Below are positions 1-11,965 of a DNA stretch of 64,000 bases, piece after piece; the first letter of the stretch is position 1, and every line of letters begins with the position of its first letter. Origin of the DNA: Ostrinia nubilalis (taxonomy: Eukaryota > Arthropoda > Insecta > Lepidoptera > Crambidae); assembly GCF_963855985.1 (NCBI RefSeq), contig NC_087092.1, positions 14,694,001-14,758,000 on the forward strand, in the 5' to 3' direction. Below the pieces are notes generated by a model. The model was not told the DNA's origin. It did not search any database and saw only the letters and a list, made by a program, of their open reading frames with translations. A program made the translations under genes and the position numbers.

Positions 1-47
1 AAGCTAAATGACAAATAGAATAGATTGAAATGACAGATTGCACTTGA

Positions 48-3000
48 ATTACCCTACAGGAGTCTTCATCCAACACAACTTCAAATCACATCAATATTAA
101 ACTGCCACCTTTAAAAATTCCACCATTCAATGGAAATGCAAATGATTGGTTGGCCTTTCGAGACACTTATTTATCACTTATCCATCAAAATGATAGCATT
201 GATAATATCAATAAATTCCATTACCTTAAATCTTACTTGGAGGGTCCGGCTAGTTCTGTCATCAATTCTGTTACAGTTTCTTCAGATAATTATGAAATAG
301 CATGGAACCTACTTTGTGAGCGATATGATAATAAGCGTCTCTTAATCAATGAACATGTTAAGTGTTTATTTTCAATTGAATCATTAACCAAAGAGTCTCA
401 CAGCGGAATTAGAAATCTAATAGACAGTTTATCAAAGAATTTGAACGCACTAAATAATTTAGGTGAACCAACAGACAAATGGGACACACTTATCATCTAT
501 ATGGCCTCGGCGAAGTTGGACAGCGCTACTGCCCGTCGGTGGGAAGAGTGTAGAAGCAGCAATGATTCTCCTTCACTGGATGAGTTCTTATCATTCCTTC
601 GTCAGAGAGCTAACTTACTAGAGACTGTAAATGCAAGTAAAATTGTTAACAATAAGCATGAGAAACGTCATAGCTTCCAATCATTTCACAGTTCATCGGT
701 CAATGCATCACCTGCTAAGCAGTGCCTCATCTGTAAGCAAGATTGTCATAGGTTGTATGAGTGTTCTGTGTTCAAATCAATGCCCGTTAGTGAGCGAATT
801 TCTAAACTTACCTCATTAAAACTGTGCAACAATTGCCTTCGTGAAGGTCATCAAACCCATCAATGCAGGTTGGGTGGCTGTCGTATTTGTCATAAAAAAC
901 ACAATACACTGATACATAGACAAAATTCGTTGCAATATTCACAAACTAAACAAATTAATAGTGATGACAATAAAGTAAATAACTTACCTCAAACTACTAG
1001 CAACTCACCTAGTCCTGTCACTGGCTCCACTCCATCTGGTTCTGCTTCCTCCGTGACTATGTCTGCTACCTCCTCTGGTCAAGCACTCCTCTCTACGGCA
1101 TTAGTCAAGGTGAGAAACAACAACAAAGTGTACACACTTAGAGCCTTGTTGGATTGTGGGAGCCAATCTTCATTCATTAGTGACAGGGCTCAAAGGAAAA
1201 TTGGCCATCAAAAACGTCATGATTGTTTTCACAGTGTTTCAGGTATAGGAAATGCAGTACTAAATGTTACAGAACATTGCAATTTACATCTTCATTCCTG
1301 TCACAACTCATTCAACATAATTGCCAAGTGCTTTGTTTTACCTCACATTACAGACAAGTTGCCCCATGCCACAGTTCGTATACAAGATTTAGGCATTCCA
1401 CATCATATTCAGCTTGCCGACCCAATGTTTTATCATTCCTCAGACATTGATCTTCTACTGGGCGCTGACATATTTTGGGACCTTCTAGGACCCGGCAGGG
1501 TAACTTTGGGACCACAAAGGCCCATTTTACAAGAAACAATGTTAGGATGGGTAGCCCCTGGCCCCACAGCAACAATTTATTATGAAACAAATAATACAAA
1601 ATTACATTGTCATTTTTCAAAAGACATTAGTCAACAACTTACAAAATTTTGGGAACTTGAGGAGGTACCTCCTAGCATTAAATACAACAAAAATGATTAT
1701 TGTGAAAATTTATTCACCACCACCACACGTCGCGAACCTGACGGTCGATTTTGTGTTCAAATTCCTCTCAAGGAATCTTCAGATTGTTTAGGTGAATCAT
1801 ACCACATTGCAGAGAAACGATTGTTTCATTTAGAGCGTAAACTCAAAAATAATCCGTCACTTAAAACCAAATATCAAGAGTTCATCCACGAATATGAGAA
1901 CATGGGTCACATGACTGAGATTCCTCGACCAGCATTCGGCTGTTACCTTCCACATCATGGGGTAGTTCGAGAGGCTAGTGAAACTACAAAGTTGCGTGTT
2001 GTATTCGACGCATCTTCAAAAACTGCATCTGGCGTGTCGTTCAACGACATACAACATGTCGGACCGGTTGTTCAGGACGACTTGTTTTCAATTCTATTGC
2101 GGTACAGACAGCACAGGTTTGTAGTGTCGGCAGACGTGGAAAAAATGTACCGTCAAATACTAGTAGACCCTGAACAACGGCATCTGCAACTCATTTTGTG
2201 GCGAGACGATCCGTCGAGTACCATCAAAATATTCCAGTTAAACACTGTTACGTATGGAACGGCATCAGCACCGTTTCTTAGTACTCGATGTTTACTACAA
2301 CTGTCCGAGGAGTGTCAGGACCTTGGTGTGGCTCAGTTGATCAGGGAGGACTTCTACGTGGATGATTTCCTTTCGGGAACCGACTCAGAAGACGAATTGC
2401 TGAAAATAGTTCACTCAGTTACTTCTATTCTTGACTCAGCATGTCTTCCATTGCGTAAATGGCGAACAAACGCACCTAGCGTCTTTCAAACTGAGTCGAA
2501 CACATCCCAGCCTAAAACCTTTGACATGTCTTCTTCTCAGGCCAGTGTTTTGGGTCTCAAATGGAATCCTTCTGATGACATTCTTCAGTTTTCTGTTGAC
2601 ATGGAACTAAATCAGCCAGTCACTAAACGAACCATCTTATCTAAGTCAGCTAAACTTTTTGACCCTTTGGGTCTACTCAGTCCATGCACAATAATTCCCA
2701 AAATCATTTTACAGAAGCTGTGGCAGTCAAAACTGGATTGGGACGATCCTGTAGATGATTCATTGCTCAGGGAATGGAACACCTTCGCAGAAAATTTGAA
2801 GTCTTTAACAGAACTTGCGATTCCCAGATGCACAATCATCTGCAATCCAATCAAAATTGAGCTGCATGCTTTCTCAGATGCTTCACAATTAGCCTATGCA
2901 TCTTCAATTTATCTGAGATCAATCGATGCATCTGGTCACGTCTTGGTAAGGCTGTTATGCGCTAAAACTAAGGTGGCTCCGCTCAAGGCAGCAACCATTC

Positions 3001-4922
3001 CTCGGCTTGAGCTGTGTGGCGCTCTTCTGTCAGCACGCCTCAGTGCTAAGGTGCTGAAGGCACTTCGATGTGAGCTTGAGTCTATTTTCTACTGGACAGA
3101 CTCAACGGTGGTCTTAGGTTGGCTTTCTTCTCATTCATCTGACTTGAAGCCCTTCGTTTCGAATCGTGTTAGCGAAATCCAAGAGCTGACGACTTCTGGC
3201 ACCTGGAGACATGTCCCTGGAGAGAAAAATCCAGCAGATTTAGCATCACGGGGAGTGAACCCCAGATCACTTCAATCCGCTAACTTGTGGTGGGAAGGAC
3301 CTTCTTTTCTAACTGAAGACTCGTGCTATTGGCCGCAAAACATAGGATCTCACGCTGTTCTGGATCTACCTGAAAGAAAATCTAATAACATTAAACCTAA
3401 AACTACAAGGCAAATTACTACACTAAAATCAACTACTGCAAATGCTCAAAGGGTGATAGAATTTGATAGATATTCCAACTTTACAAAATTACACAGATCT
3501 ATTGCTTATGTACTTAGATACTTACACAATTTAAAAAATAAAAACTCAAAACTAACGGGTCCTTTGACCACAAATGAATTAAATACAGCTCTAAAGGTTT
3601 TGGTAAAACAACATCAAATAGAATGCTTCTCCACTGAATTAAATACTCTTAATAGTAAACAAAACTTACCTTGTAAATCCCGCATCTTGTCTCTCAGTCC
3701 ATTTATAAATGAAGAAGGCATACTTTGTGTTGGAGGCCGACTACAAAATTCCAATGAACCCTATGAGAGAAAACATCCAATTTTACTGGACTCTAAACAC
3801 AATTTTTCTAAATTATTATTTGCTCATCATCACATTAAACTTCTTCATTGTGGGCCTCAACTTCTACTAAGTAGTATACGAAATACTTATTGGCCTTTAA
3901 GAGGCAGAATACTAGCAAGAGGTATTGTTAATAATTGTAAACTTTGTCGATTAATGAAAGCTAAATCTTATAATCCCATAATGGGAAACTTACCTTCAAG
4001 TAGAATAACTCCCAATCATCCATTTCACATCAGCGGCGTCGACTTCGCCGGGCCATTCTACATCACTGATCGCAAGGGTCGCGGTTGTAAAATAACAAAG
4101 TGTTACTTGTGCCTATTTGTCTGTTTCAGTACAAAGGCTTTGCACCTCGAAGTAGCCAGCGACCTGACTACTGATGTTTTCATTATGTGTCTTAGGCGAT
4201 TTATTTCCCGACGAGGGAAACCATTGCAATTATATTGCGATAACGGCACTAATTTCGTCGGCGCTAACAACGAAATCACACGTTTTCTCAAATCAAGTAA
4301 CGATGACATAACTGGTTTCGCATCGGATGAGGGAATTGAGTTTAAATTCTCACCAGCTTATTCTCCCCACTTTGGTGGGCTCTGGGAGGCAGGCGTTAAA
4401 TCTGCGAAATACCATATAACGCGAATATTAGGCGATAAACATCTTACGTTTGAGGAATTAACGACTTTGTTCACCCAAATTGAAGCAATCCTTAACTCCA
4501 GACCCCTATCTCCTCTTTCATCAGATCCTACCGATTTAAATCCCTTGACTCCTTCGCATTTCCTGATCGGCAAACCACTGACATCGCTGCCGTCAGAGAA
4601 CCTGCTGGATGTTAACCCTGGCCGACTGGATCGATATAAACTTCTGGAAAAAATGCGGCAACACTTCTGGGATCGCTGGAGAAACGAATACCTGAACGAG
4701 TTGCAACAAAAAACAAAATGGCAAACGCATCAACAAGGACTACAAGTAGGCGACCTGGTGGCCATCAAGGAACCTAATCTGCCTCCATTGAAGTGGCGCA
4801 TGGCACGCGTCAGCAACCTATACCCTGGCTCCGACGGAACAACAAGAGTCGCAGACGTCACTACCACCAAGGGCATCGTCCGCAGAGCTGTTCGCAACCT
4901 CTGCCCTTTGCACGCATCATAA
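48..4922 (+). CDS. BEL/Pao retrotransposon Gag-Pol polyprotein (5' incomplete)
   Basis: A single open frame of 1,625 codons runs from just after an in-frame TGA (45-47) to a stop at 4920-4922. Numbering from position 150, I see a Gag DUF1759-like region (about 1-160), Cys/His knuckles (191-260), a retropepsin-like LLDCGSQ motif (about 332), reverse transcriptase with YVDD (about 734), RNase H with FSDAS (about 908), an integrase HHCC zinc region (about 1225-1270), and the integrase D-D-E residues in GVDFAGP, YCDNGTNF and GGLWEAG. A C-terminal DUF5641-type domain follows. The order Gag-PR-RT-RH-IN is the BEL/Pao order. The frame is unbroken, so decay is recent. The true N-terminus and 5' LTR lie left of the window, or the TGA marks truncation; a possible splice acceptor (ttaccctacag) sits at 49-59. 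Confidence 0.93.
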   Translation: MTLQESSSNTTSNHINIKLPPLKIPPFNGNANDWLAFRDTYLSLIHQNDSIDNINKFHYLKSYLEGPASSVINSVTVSSDNYEIAWNLLCERYDNKRLLINEHVKCLFSIESLTKESHSGIRNLIDSLSKNLNALNNLGEPTDKWDTLIIYMASAKLDSATARRWEECRSSNDSPSLDEFLSFLRQRANLLETVNASKIVNNKHEKRHSFQSFHSSSVNASPAKQCLICKQDCHRLYECSVFKSMPVSERISKLTSLKLCNNCLREGHQTHQCRLGGCRICHKKHNTLIHRQNSLQYSQTKQINSDDNKVNNLPQTTSNSPSPVTGSTPSGSASSVTMSATSSGQALLSTALVKVRNNNKVYTLRALLDCGSQSSFISDRAQRKIGHQKRHDCFHSVSGIGNAVLNVTEHCNLHLHSCHNSFNIIAKCFVLPHITDKLPHATVRIQDLGIPHHIQLADPMFYHSSDIDLLLGADIFWDLLGPGRVTLGPQRPILQETMLGWVAPGPTATIYYETNNTKLHCHFSKDISQQLTKFWELEEVPPSIKYNKNDYCENLFTTTTRREPDGRFCVQIPLKESSDCLGESYHIAEKRLFHLERKLKNNPSLKTKYQEFIHEYENMGHMTEIPRPAFGCYLPHHGVVREASETTKLRVVFDASSKTASGVSFNDIQHVGPVVQDDLFSILLRYRQHRFVVSADVEKMYRQILVDPEQRHLQLILWRDDPSSTIKIFQLNTVTYGTASAPFLSTRCLLQLSEECQDLGVAQLIREDFYVDDFLSGTDSEDELLKIVHSVTSILDSACLPLRKWRTNAPSVFQTESNTSQPKTFDMSSSQASVLGLKWNPSDDILQFSVDMELNQPVTKRTILSKSAKLFDPLGLLSPCTIIPKIILQKLWQSKLDWDDPVDDSLLREWNTFAENLKSLTELAIPRCTIICNPIKIELHAFSDASQLAYASSIYLRSIDASGHVLVRLLCAKTKVAPLKAATIPRLELCGALLSARLSAKVLKALRCELESIFYWTDSTVVLGWLSSHSSDLKPFVSNRVSEIQELTTSGTWRHVPGEKNPADLASRGVNPRSLQSANLWWEGPSFLTEDSCYWPQNIGSHAVLDLPERKSNNIKPKTTRQITTLKSTTANAQRVIEFDRYSNFTKLHRSIAYVLRYLHNLKNKNSKLTGPLTTNELNTALKVLVKQHQIECFSTELNTLNSKQNLPCKSRILSLSPFINEEGILCVGGRLQNSNEPYERKHPILLDSKHNFSKLLFAHHHIKLLHCGPQLLLSSIRNTYWPLRGRILARGIVNNCKLCRLMKAKSYNPIMGNLPSSRITPNHPFHISGVDFAGPFYITDRKGRGCKITKCYLCLFVCFSTKALHLEVASDLTTDVFIMCLRRFISRRGKPLQLYCDNGTNFVGANNEITRFLKSSNDDITGFASDEGIEFKFSPAYSPHFGGLWEAGVKSAKYHITRILGDKHLTFEELTTLFTQIEAILNSRPLSPLSSDPTDLNPLTPSHFLIGKPLTSLPSENLLDVNPGRLDRYKLLEKMRQHFWDRWRNEYLNELQQKTKWQTHQQGLQVGDLVAIKEPNLPPLKWRMARVSNLYPGSDGTTRVADVTTTKGIVRRAVRNLCPLHAS

Positions 4923-4975
4923 CCTCAACCAGCAGCAGTACTTCGAAACCCTGGAGATTTCGAAGGGGGGGAAGA

Positions 4976-5168
4976 TGTTGAGGCCAATCACTAAAGTCTC
5001 AGTGCCGAAACTTCGCGCAGAAAAAGGAACATCACTATTGTCTATTCACTACTCTATTATTGTCTATGAAAAACGACTTTAATTTACGAAACCCAACGTT
5101 CTTCTGTACAAATTTTTATAAATCCAATTAAATGGATGAAAATCAAGAAAGTCAGTTTCAATACTACA
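4976..5168 (+). repeat. 3' LTR of the BEL/Pao element
   Basis: A purine-rich tract (cgaaggggggggaag type, 4961-4974) precedes TGTTGAGGCC, as expected for the start of a 3' LTR. The segment ends in ...CTACA exactly where the next transposon's TATCGTCACC terminus begins, giving a short TG...CA LTR of about 193 bp. Without the 5' LTR I cannot prove that this is the full LTR rather than one cut by the adjoining element. Confidence 0.6.
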
Positions 5169-5639
5169 TATCGTCACCGTCGTGGCAGAATTAAATAACT
5201 GACAAAACCAAAGTTGCGAGATATTCACGTTTTTGTGTTTTTTTTCGTTAAAAATGGCGATAACTTTTAAGGGTTAAAATATTTTACTGTCGGTCTTTTG
5301 ATATTTTATACAGCAAATTTACCTTTATTAATTCAATAGTATTCGATGATGTTACTTTGTATTATTTTAAATAAAAAAAATAAAAATGTAATTATTTAGT
5401 TTTGCCACAACCGTATTTTACAACTAAGTTGCAGTTATTTAGTTTTTGTATGTCACTTATTTAGTTTTGCCTCAACCAAGGTATTACAAAAACGAATATT
5501 TCCATTGAATAAGTACACTTGTTTAATTTTGCCACACTTTTATTGACCTAAATGTTGATTTATTCATTTTATTTTATTTGTTTTGTCAATGCAATTTTAG
5601 TCAAAATCTGTAAAATTGTTAAATAATACTAGAATATAC

Positions 5640-8600
5640 CGCTCATTTGGAGCGACAGTGACACAAATGCAAATAAGTTAACTTTACACCAGATCAGAAT
5701 AAAGATTATTTCTAGGTTCAAAAGAAGATTCTGAAGCATTCTTAGGGCTAATTATTATTTTAAAATTGTTTTATTATAGCTAGAACTCTTGGTTCATAAA
5801 TAACCACATTTTTTTTATTATTTACTACTCCAAAAACGGTAAAAAAAATTTTTTTTCGTTATAGTACTTACAAATGCGTCGTTGTTTCCCTCGGTGAAGA
5901 CAGTTAAAGAAATTAAGTCGTTTGATTCTTCAAATAAAAGAACTTTATTTTTCAATAATATTCTGTTTTTATTATACTTATACAAAATTTTAAGAGATCT
6001 TTGACATAATATTATATGCACCAGCATAACGGAGTATTAATTTATGTACGACCATAACCAACACACAATAATAACAATGGATCCCTCACATTATACTTAA
6101 ATTACATTTAAGAACTATTCAACATTTTGTAGACTAAGTACAGTCTTATCAGTTACTAATATGGCATGTTTAAATCACAGTCATTTACTACAATTATCTT
6201 AATGTTATATTATTGTCTTATTGCTTACACTCAATTAATACAGAAAAGTTTTAACAGTTTTAGTCTTTTATCGTTATAATAAGTACGTAAATGTCTCACA
6301 GTTACAAAATAATCACGTAAATTAATAAAAAAATCTTTTATAAAGAAAAACAATTAGTATAGCTACTAGTAAACAATTAAAACAAGCTTTCGTAAAATCC
6401 AGAATAACATCTAGGAACAATATTTTTTTCTAGCAAAATACGCAAATCCTGCTTTTTTTGATCTGAAATTGCTATCTTTGAATTATAAGCTGGCTCTAGG
6501 CAAATATCTGTAATACTTAAATTAAAGTCAGAGCGTGTTTTCCTTAAATGTTTTGTGGGTTTTGTGCTTACTTGTTGCCATTCATCTGCGTAAGAGTACT
6601 TTATAGTGTAAGTGTCAATGCTTTTTACAAATCGAATAGCTTTTATTTCTGTTAATTTTATCGGATTGCCTTTTAGATCTTTGTTAATATTTAACCCAAT
6701 ATCCTCAAACAGCTTTTTTAGATCATAAAAATCGTCATAGTTTAGCTCGTGAACCACAAAAGGTTTACCAGTTTTCTTGGCATTCCTTACCAGTTGCACG
6801 TACTGGTGAGGACTGTAAATAGGACCAGATCTCTTTGCTCTTTTAATTGCCTTTTCAATCAGTGAGTGAGCGTTGTCACCCTCATTCTGGGTGTGGCCGC
6901 GAATCAAAAATTTGTGCGTGATTGACGTAATTGGTAGAGTTTCAACTGCATAGTAGTACATGCCAAGGAGAAACCTGAAAAAATAAACATAATAATTTTA
7001 AAATTTGGTAAAAACAATAACAATAAAATAAAATAAGAACATAGTGATTTTAACCAACCTATTCTTCTGCTGCCCATAACAATTATCCGAGTAAAATATA
7101 ATGTTGCAATTAGGATGACGCTCTGAAATCTCTTTTAGAAACTTTAGTACACAGGACCCAATTTCAATAGCCCCTCGATTACCAAGCCCTTCGTGCCAGA
7201 AATAACAACTTGTAGTATTATCTTTTAATTCTGTGACCTAAAACAATAAAAATATTTATAAAAGGTGATTAAAAAAGGTTTTTTACTTCCACGACTCGAA
7301 ATACTCACTGTAAAGTTTAAGCAATTTAGCTTAGATTTATAAAAAAACGCCGAGCTATTCCCAGTTGGAACCGGCATGACTGCTTGTAAATCGTATATTG
7401 CAACGACTGTTTCAGCATCGGTTTTAGTTAATGCTATATCATCGGTTTTCTCTTTTCTGCTCAATTCTTTTTGTCTAAGATGTTCTTCATAAGGTTCTTC
7501 TAATTTAAGTTTGTCTGATCCAATAGCATTTTTGTACGACTCGCAGAGATCACATTGGTCCTTCTTAGGGACAAAGAAGGATAAGTTAAATTCAGTGTTA
7601 AAAATTCTGTTATACATGTCATAAGATGCTACTGGCATTGCATCTCTATTCGATACGTAATTGCGATACAATTCCTTAATAGTTAGGCCACCGTCAATGA
7701 ATTCACGACTTGTGTTAGCCCGAGTGTAGTGGCTCTCTATTCGGGGCACTGAATTAATGTGATCGCGAACTGACTGTACGATTTCCTCACCAACTTGATT
7801 ATGATGAGAATGTTTGCCTCTCTTTTCTTCCGGAATCATACCTGTCGTACAATTTTGTCTTCCTTGCATTACTGTTCGCAATACTCTTTCTGATATGCCC
7901 AATGTATTAATAAAAAAAATTTTGCATGTCCGTTTGCTTTCTCCATTCACCGTAAAATGAAAAACACAGTTTTGGTTTCTTGTTTTAGCATTTCCTTCTT
8001 TCACTCGACGGTAAGGAACTTTCAGTGTTGTTAAGCACGAGTTTATAAAATCACGTTGTCTCTGCAATGTTCCCAAACCCCAATAGTTTTTAAATATTTC
8101 CTCTCTTTGTTCTTCAGTTATTTTATCACGACATTTTTGCCTACATTTTTCTGAACAAGGTGGTTTAATTGATTTTTCGGCAACCGTTTTTCCATTTCTA
8201 GATACATATTGCTTTCCTGAATTTCTTTGTTGCTTTCGCACATTTTTTATCCAAGCCGATTCATTACGAACTCTTTTTTTACCTTTTTTAGCAACAACTG
8301 TTTCTAAAGGTGGCGCTAAAACTTCTCTTGTAAGCATACAATTAGAATTCACAGGAGACTCGTCAGTAGTCGATATTGACGATGCGCTAGTAGAAGTACT
8401 GGATGAACTAGAGGAAGAACTGGATGAGCTAGATAATGATGAGCTCGAAGACCTCGAAACAACACGGTGGCGGCGCTTTGCAGATTTTTGTGGCACATAT
8501 TCATCGCCACTATCATTTGGTGAATAGTCTTGGCCTTCACTGAGGTTTTTGTGGCTTTCAAGAAGACTGGGTGATAAATTACCGTTATTTTGAGAAGAAA

Positions 8601-9615
8601 CAACGTTTCCAGTTGAAGTCATAGCTAAAAAAATAGTTGACTGAGTAAATAAATCTGAATCACGTAAAACAAACCCTGCAGATCAATGAGAACTATAATT
8701 AAACAACTGACTTACGTTCATTACACCAATTCATATCACTGTTTTGGGTAAAGTTGGTATCCTGTTTTTCTTTATTAGGTAATTCTAAAACATAGTTAAG
8801 TAAAGTAAGAATTAAGATTTTTTTTATAATAATAACATTAGACATACGCCTAAGCCTTCACTATTCATATACATAGAAGATAAGATAAATTTAAGTTTAA
8901 AAAAAGGATGTAGTATAACGTATTATATTTACCATTTGTACTTATATCAATTGGAGATGTTTTTGAATCAAGCGGCAATTGCCCTCCAATGCTATTAGAT
9001 GCGGAACATTCATGCTGCTCGCAAAGCTTCACCAACATTCGAGCACGGCTTCCCATTTTTAGAGCTTAAAATAAATAAAAAACTGCTTTATGATAGATTT
9101 GCTACTACTGATCAATTGGTCATTATTATAAAACATGTTTAACTTTTCGGGATACTATAGACTTATTTATCACTTAAGTCCATAACAATACAAAATCCAC
9201 GAAAGTGTTCGGTGCAACAGTGACGCAATTGTATTAAACGTCATAGTATCCTCAAAAGTGATATCTTTTTCAAGTGAAACAAAACACTAACGACATAAAA
9301 TACAAATGAGTCATTATCGCTCCGAATTTTTGAAAAAAAAAATGTCACATTTACCTTTGCGTCTGTGTAGCTCCTTGGCACGTCCACTCTTCGGGGGGCG
9401 CCCCGCACAACTGACTTTTTGGTCGCCGTTGCTCCGCACGAATGCGTCAAAACGGAATAATGCTACAACGACTTTTCGCCCTCTATCGGACGGTTTTTGA
9501 ATCTACAAATGTGGCGTTTTCACCGCCAACGCAGATGATTAAGCATAGTATTTTGGCATTGATAAGTCATTTTCGCATATTTTTGTAAATGTGTCACTTT
9601 CGCTCCAAATGAGCG
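5640..9615 (-). mobile_element. Nested 4-kb DNA transposon with intact transposase
   Basis: The termini are inverted repeats starting CGCTCATTTGGAGCGA and continuing as AGTGACACA (5640-5668; complement 9587-9615). The terminal 15 bases (CGCTC-ATTTG-GAGCG) are themselves an imperfect hairpin. Degenerate subterminal copies of the CGCTCC and AGTGAC parts lie at about 9199-9230 and 9315-9350. The element carries one minus-strand multi-exon transposase gene. I see no clear target-site duplication. Confidence 0.75.
6377..9056 (-). CDS. DDE-type transposase, five exons, apparently intact
   Basis: Joining exons 9056-8933, 8784-8716, 8624-7309, 7237-7059 and 6974-6377 through GT-AG introns gives one open frame of 761 codons plus stop, in phase at every junction. 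The start is an ATG reading MGSRARMLVKL. Features in order: a serine-rich low-complexity stretch, basic segments, a Cys cluster (PPCSEKCRQKCRDK), a central region with KKDQCDLC, then YDLQAV (candidate first catalytic Asp), IIFYSDNCYGQQKN (second) and GHTQNEGDNAHSLIEK (likely third acidic residue). This architecture recurs in insect transposon proteins; I am not sure of the superfamily name (KDZ- or IS3EU-like are guesses). It presumably cuts and pastes its own 4-kb element. Preserved splicing and frame suggest recent activity. Confidence 0.82.
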
Positions 9616-9819
9616 AACCTACTTATTTAATACTTATAAATTTTTAACAAATTGGTATGGTAACCATCAACATCAGATTCCTATAACATTGAAATACAAT
9701 TGAAAGAACCAACATCGAAATGAATATCAAAATTAAAATAATCCAAAAACAATAAAACTGTAATAGGGATCTCTCCCTAGGGATCCATAGGGATTCCTTA
9801 CCCTCAACGTCATAGCAGA

Positions 9820-10612
9820 ACGACGTTCAATGTCTCTGCAGATCTCCTTTGACGCTAAGGCACATCGGCAGCTCAATAGACAGATATGGAAGTCCTTGCA
9901 ACATGATGTTTGCAAGTTTAATACAAATCGTATTAAAGAGGCGATAGAGCGGAACCAAGGCTCGAAAGTGTTCGCAAGAGACTGCTCTATTGGGCGAAGC
10001 TAGCTTACGAAGCTGAAGACTGCTGAAGGTAGTGTAACGTCAACAAAAGCCGAGATTCTGGGTGAGATTGAAAGTTTTATGGACAGCTGTATACCTCGAC
10101 GAAGCCCTCCTACCCAGTTTCGGTTAGGAGCTCGAATCTCGAGATTGTTGACAAGTATGTCTACCTCGGACAAACGTTAACTAGGTAGAGAAAGAGGTCG
10201 AATCCAACTCGGCTGGGTAGCGTTCGGGAAACTACACAACATCCTTTCATCCAAAATATTTCAGTACCTAAAGACGAAAATCTACGATCTGTATGTGTTA
10301 CCACTGATGATGTATGGCTCGGGAACGCGGCCTCTTACTATAGGCCTTATAAATAAGCTCATAGTTGCACAGCGTGCTTTGAAGAGGGCTATGCTCGGTT
10401 TTTCTGTACAAGAGACAAGGCACATAGTACGCAAAACTGACAGACGATGGGGCAGGAAGGTTCTGGAGTGGAGGGCACGTACCGGAAAGCACAACGTGGA
10501 CTTCATAAAGGTAGCAAGAAAGCACTGGATGCAGACCGCTACCAGCCGGTCATATTGAAAATCATTGGGGGAGACCTATGTTCGGCAGTAGACGTCTTAT
10601 ATGGCTGAAATG
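9820..10612 (+). pseudogene. Internally deleted RTE-like LINE fragment
   Basis: The plus strand reads a degraded RTE linker (about 9824-10090, including AIERNQGSKVFARDCSIG and a stop in SIGRS*LTK). It then joins, out of context, the segment after the reverse transcriptase (a KYVYLGQT-like stretch at about 10155, a YGSGTRPLT-like stretch at about 10312) and the C-terminal region ending near 10558. The catalytic RT core is missing. A GATGATAATGATGAA tail ends it, which is typical of RTE 3' ends. It is nested in the outer element. Confidence 0.7.
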
Positions 10613-10749
10613 ATGATAATGATGAAGGTAACTATCCAGATTCAACATCTGAGTAATGAACATTGAAATTAAAAGTAACATTTAAAGTAATGTTACAAAA
10701 ATGAAATAAATCAAAAACACAATTGTACGAGTATTTTGAAGCAATGTTT

Positions 10750-10872
10750 CGGATTGAGTTGTGGCAGAATTAAATAAAGTCACTTGTTGACTTTCTTAGT
10801 ACAAGTATTTTGAAGCAACGTTCGCAGTGAGTTGTGGCAGAATTAAATAAAGTCACTTATTCAGTTTTGCCA
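10750..10872. repeat. Subterminal repeats of the outer transposon
   Basis: GTGGCAGAATTAAATAAAGT occurs twice about 80 bp apart (near 10761 and 10841), followed by CAGTTTTGCCACG. The same motif lies in the element's terminal repeat at 5184 and, inverted, at 5391-5540. Such clustered subterminal motifs are often transposase binding sites. Confidence 0.6.
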
Positions 10873-11047
10873 CGTAAATTCTACAACAAACAGTGTTGTA
10901 ATTTATGGTCAATAGTTTCACTAAACTGAAGATATCTTTGGAAATATCATAGATATTGCCACGAGAGTAAGATCAAAATATAGGTAACACTTTCTACTAT
11001 ACAAAAAGTGGAAAAAGTGGTTTTTGCCAAAAGTGTCAGTTATTTAA

Positions 11048-11965
11048 CACTAGAGTGCTCGCGTGCAGTGTAAAATTTGTAAATATTTTTTCAAGGTATC
11101 GAGCTACAGTGCTGCCTTCTCATGTATTCTTCGAGCATGTATTGTCGCATATTTTAGTAGTAACGCCATCTTGCTAGACGCATCAACGTGAGTGCAGAAA
11201 ACATTTAAAGTGTTTGGGTGACGCATGTCCCCCGCGCGAGCACTTGAGGAATTGTTTGATCCCCTATCGTCGCGGTTTAAAATCAAGTTTACTTTCATGT
11301 AAGCTCAAAGTTATAATATTTAACCATTTTTTAAACATTTACAATAATTATATTGTTTTATAAGCATAAACTGATGCAAGAAAGTAGTTGTTTTAGATTG
11401 TATGCAATGTAGTAATAAATTACCTAGGACTATAAAATTAAAAACCAGGATTCTTCTGGGCTTGCGAGAACACCAACTAGCACAAAACTTGCCAGTATTG
11501 TGGCAAAGGACGATGTGTTTATCGCACAAGAGCAAGAAATCGAAGCACTCGTAAGGAAATGTAACAAGTGGAATAGGCGTTTTTGTCCAGATCATCAAAT
11601 CATATCGTGCCCGAGTTGTGATCAAAATATCACAGAATAAGATCAATCTATTGATTAACTTTCTAATTAGGTGATTAGATTGCCAAAACAACGGGTCAAA
11701 CGACTATTTAAACTACTTTGGTCTCTTCGATTCTAAAATATTTGAAAAATATTGAAGTATTTCTTTTGGTTTATAATAAGAGTTCATGAAAGAATTTCTC
11801 ACTTTTTTTAAATTATTTAGTAAGAAATATAGTTGATGTTTAATATTATAAATTGTTTTACTTGTATTAAATAAGATTAGCAAAAATAAACCCATATCAT
11901 AATGGGGGACATATGTCACCCGCGCGAGCACTCTAGGAGTATTTAGGGGCGCGAGCACTCTAGTG
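11048..11965. mobile_element. piggyBac-like element flanked by TTAA
   Basis: CACTAGAGTGCTCGCG starts at 11048 and its exact complement ends at 11965. Both ends abut TTAA (11044-11047 and 11966-11969), the hallmark target duplication of piggyBac. Extra internal copies of the CCGCGCGAGCACT motif lie near 11229 and 11919-11935, resembling piggyBac subterminal repeats. At 918 bp it is far too short to be autonomous. It lies within the right terminal repeat of the outer transposon. Confidence 0.85.
11455..11640 (+). pseudogene. Possible piggyBac transposase C-terminal cysteine-rich remnant
   Basis: A 61-codon tail of a plus-strand frame ends in KCNKWNRRFCPDHQIISCPS-CD and a stop at 11640. The C-x7-C-x2-H-x4-C-x2-C spacing resembles the zinc-binding tail that ends many piggyBac-like transposases. 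Its location inside a TTAA-flanked element supports this reading. The rest of the transposase is absent and the similarity is weak, so this is a suggestion only. Confidence 0.35.

Noticed and set aside
5640..9615. piggyBac identity for the 4-kb element
   Set aside because: No TTAA at the ends and the transposase motifs (FYSDNC, GHTQNEGDNAHS) are not piggyBac-like.
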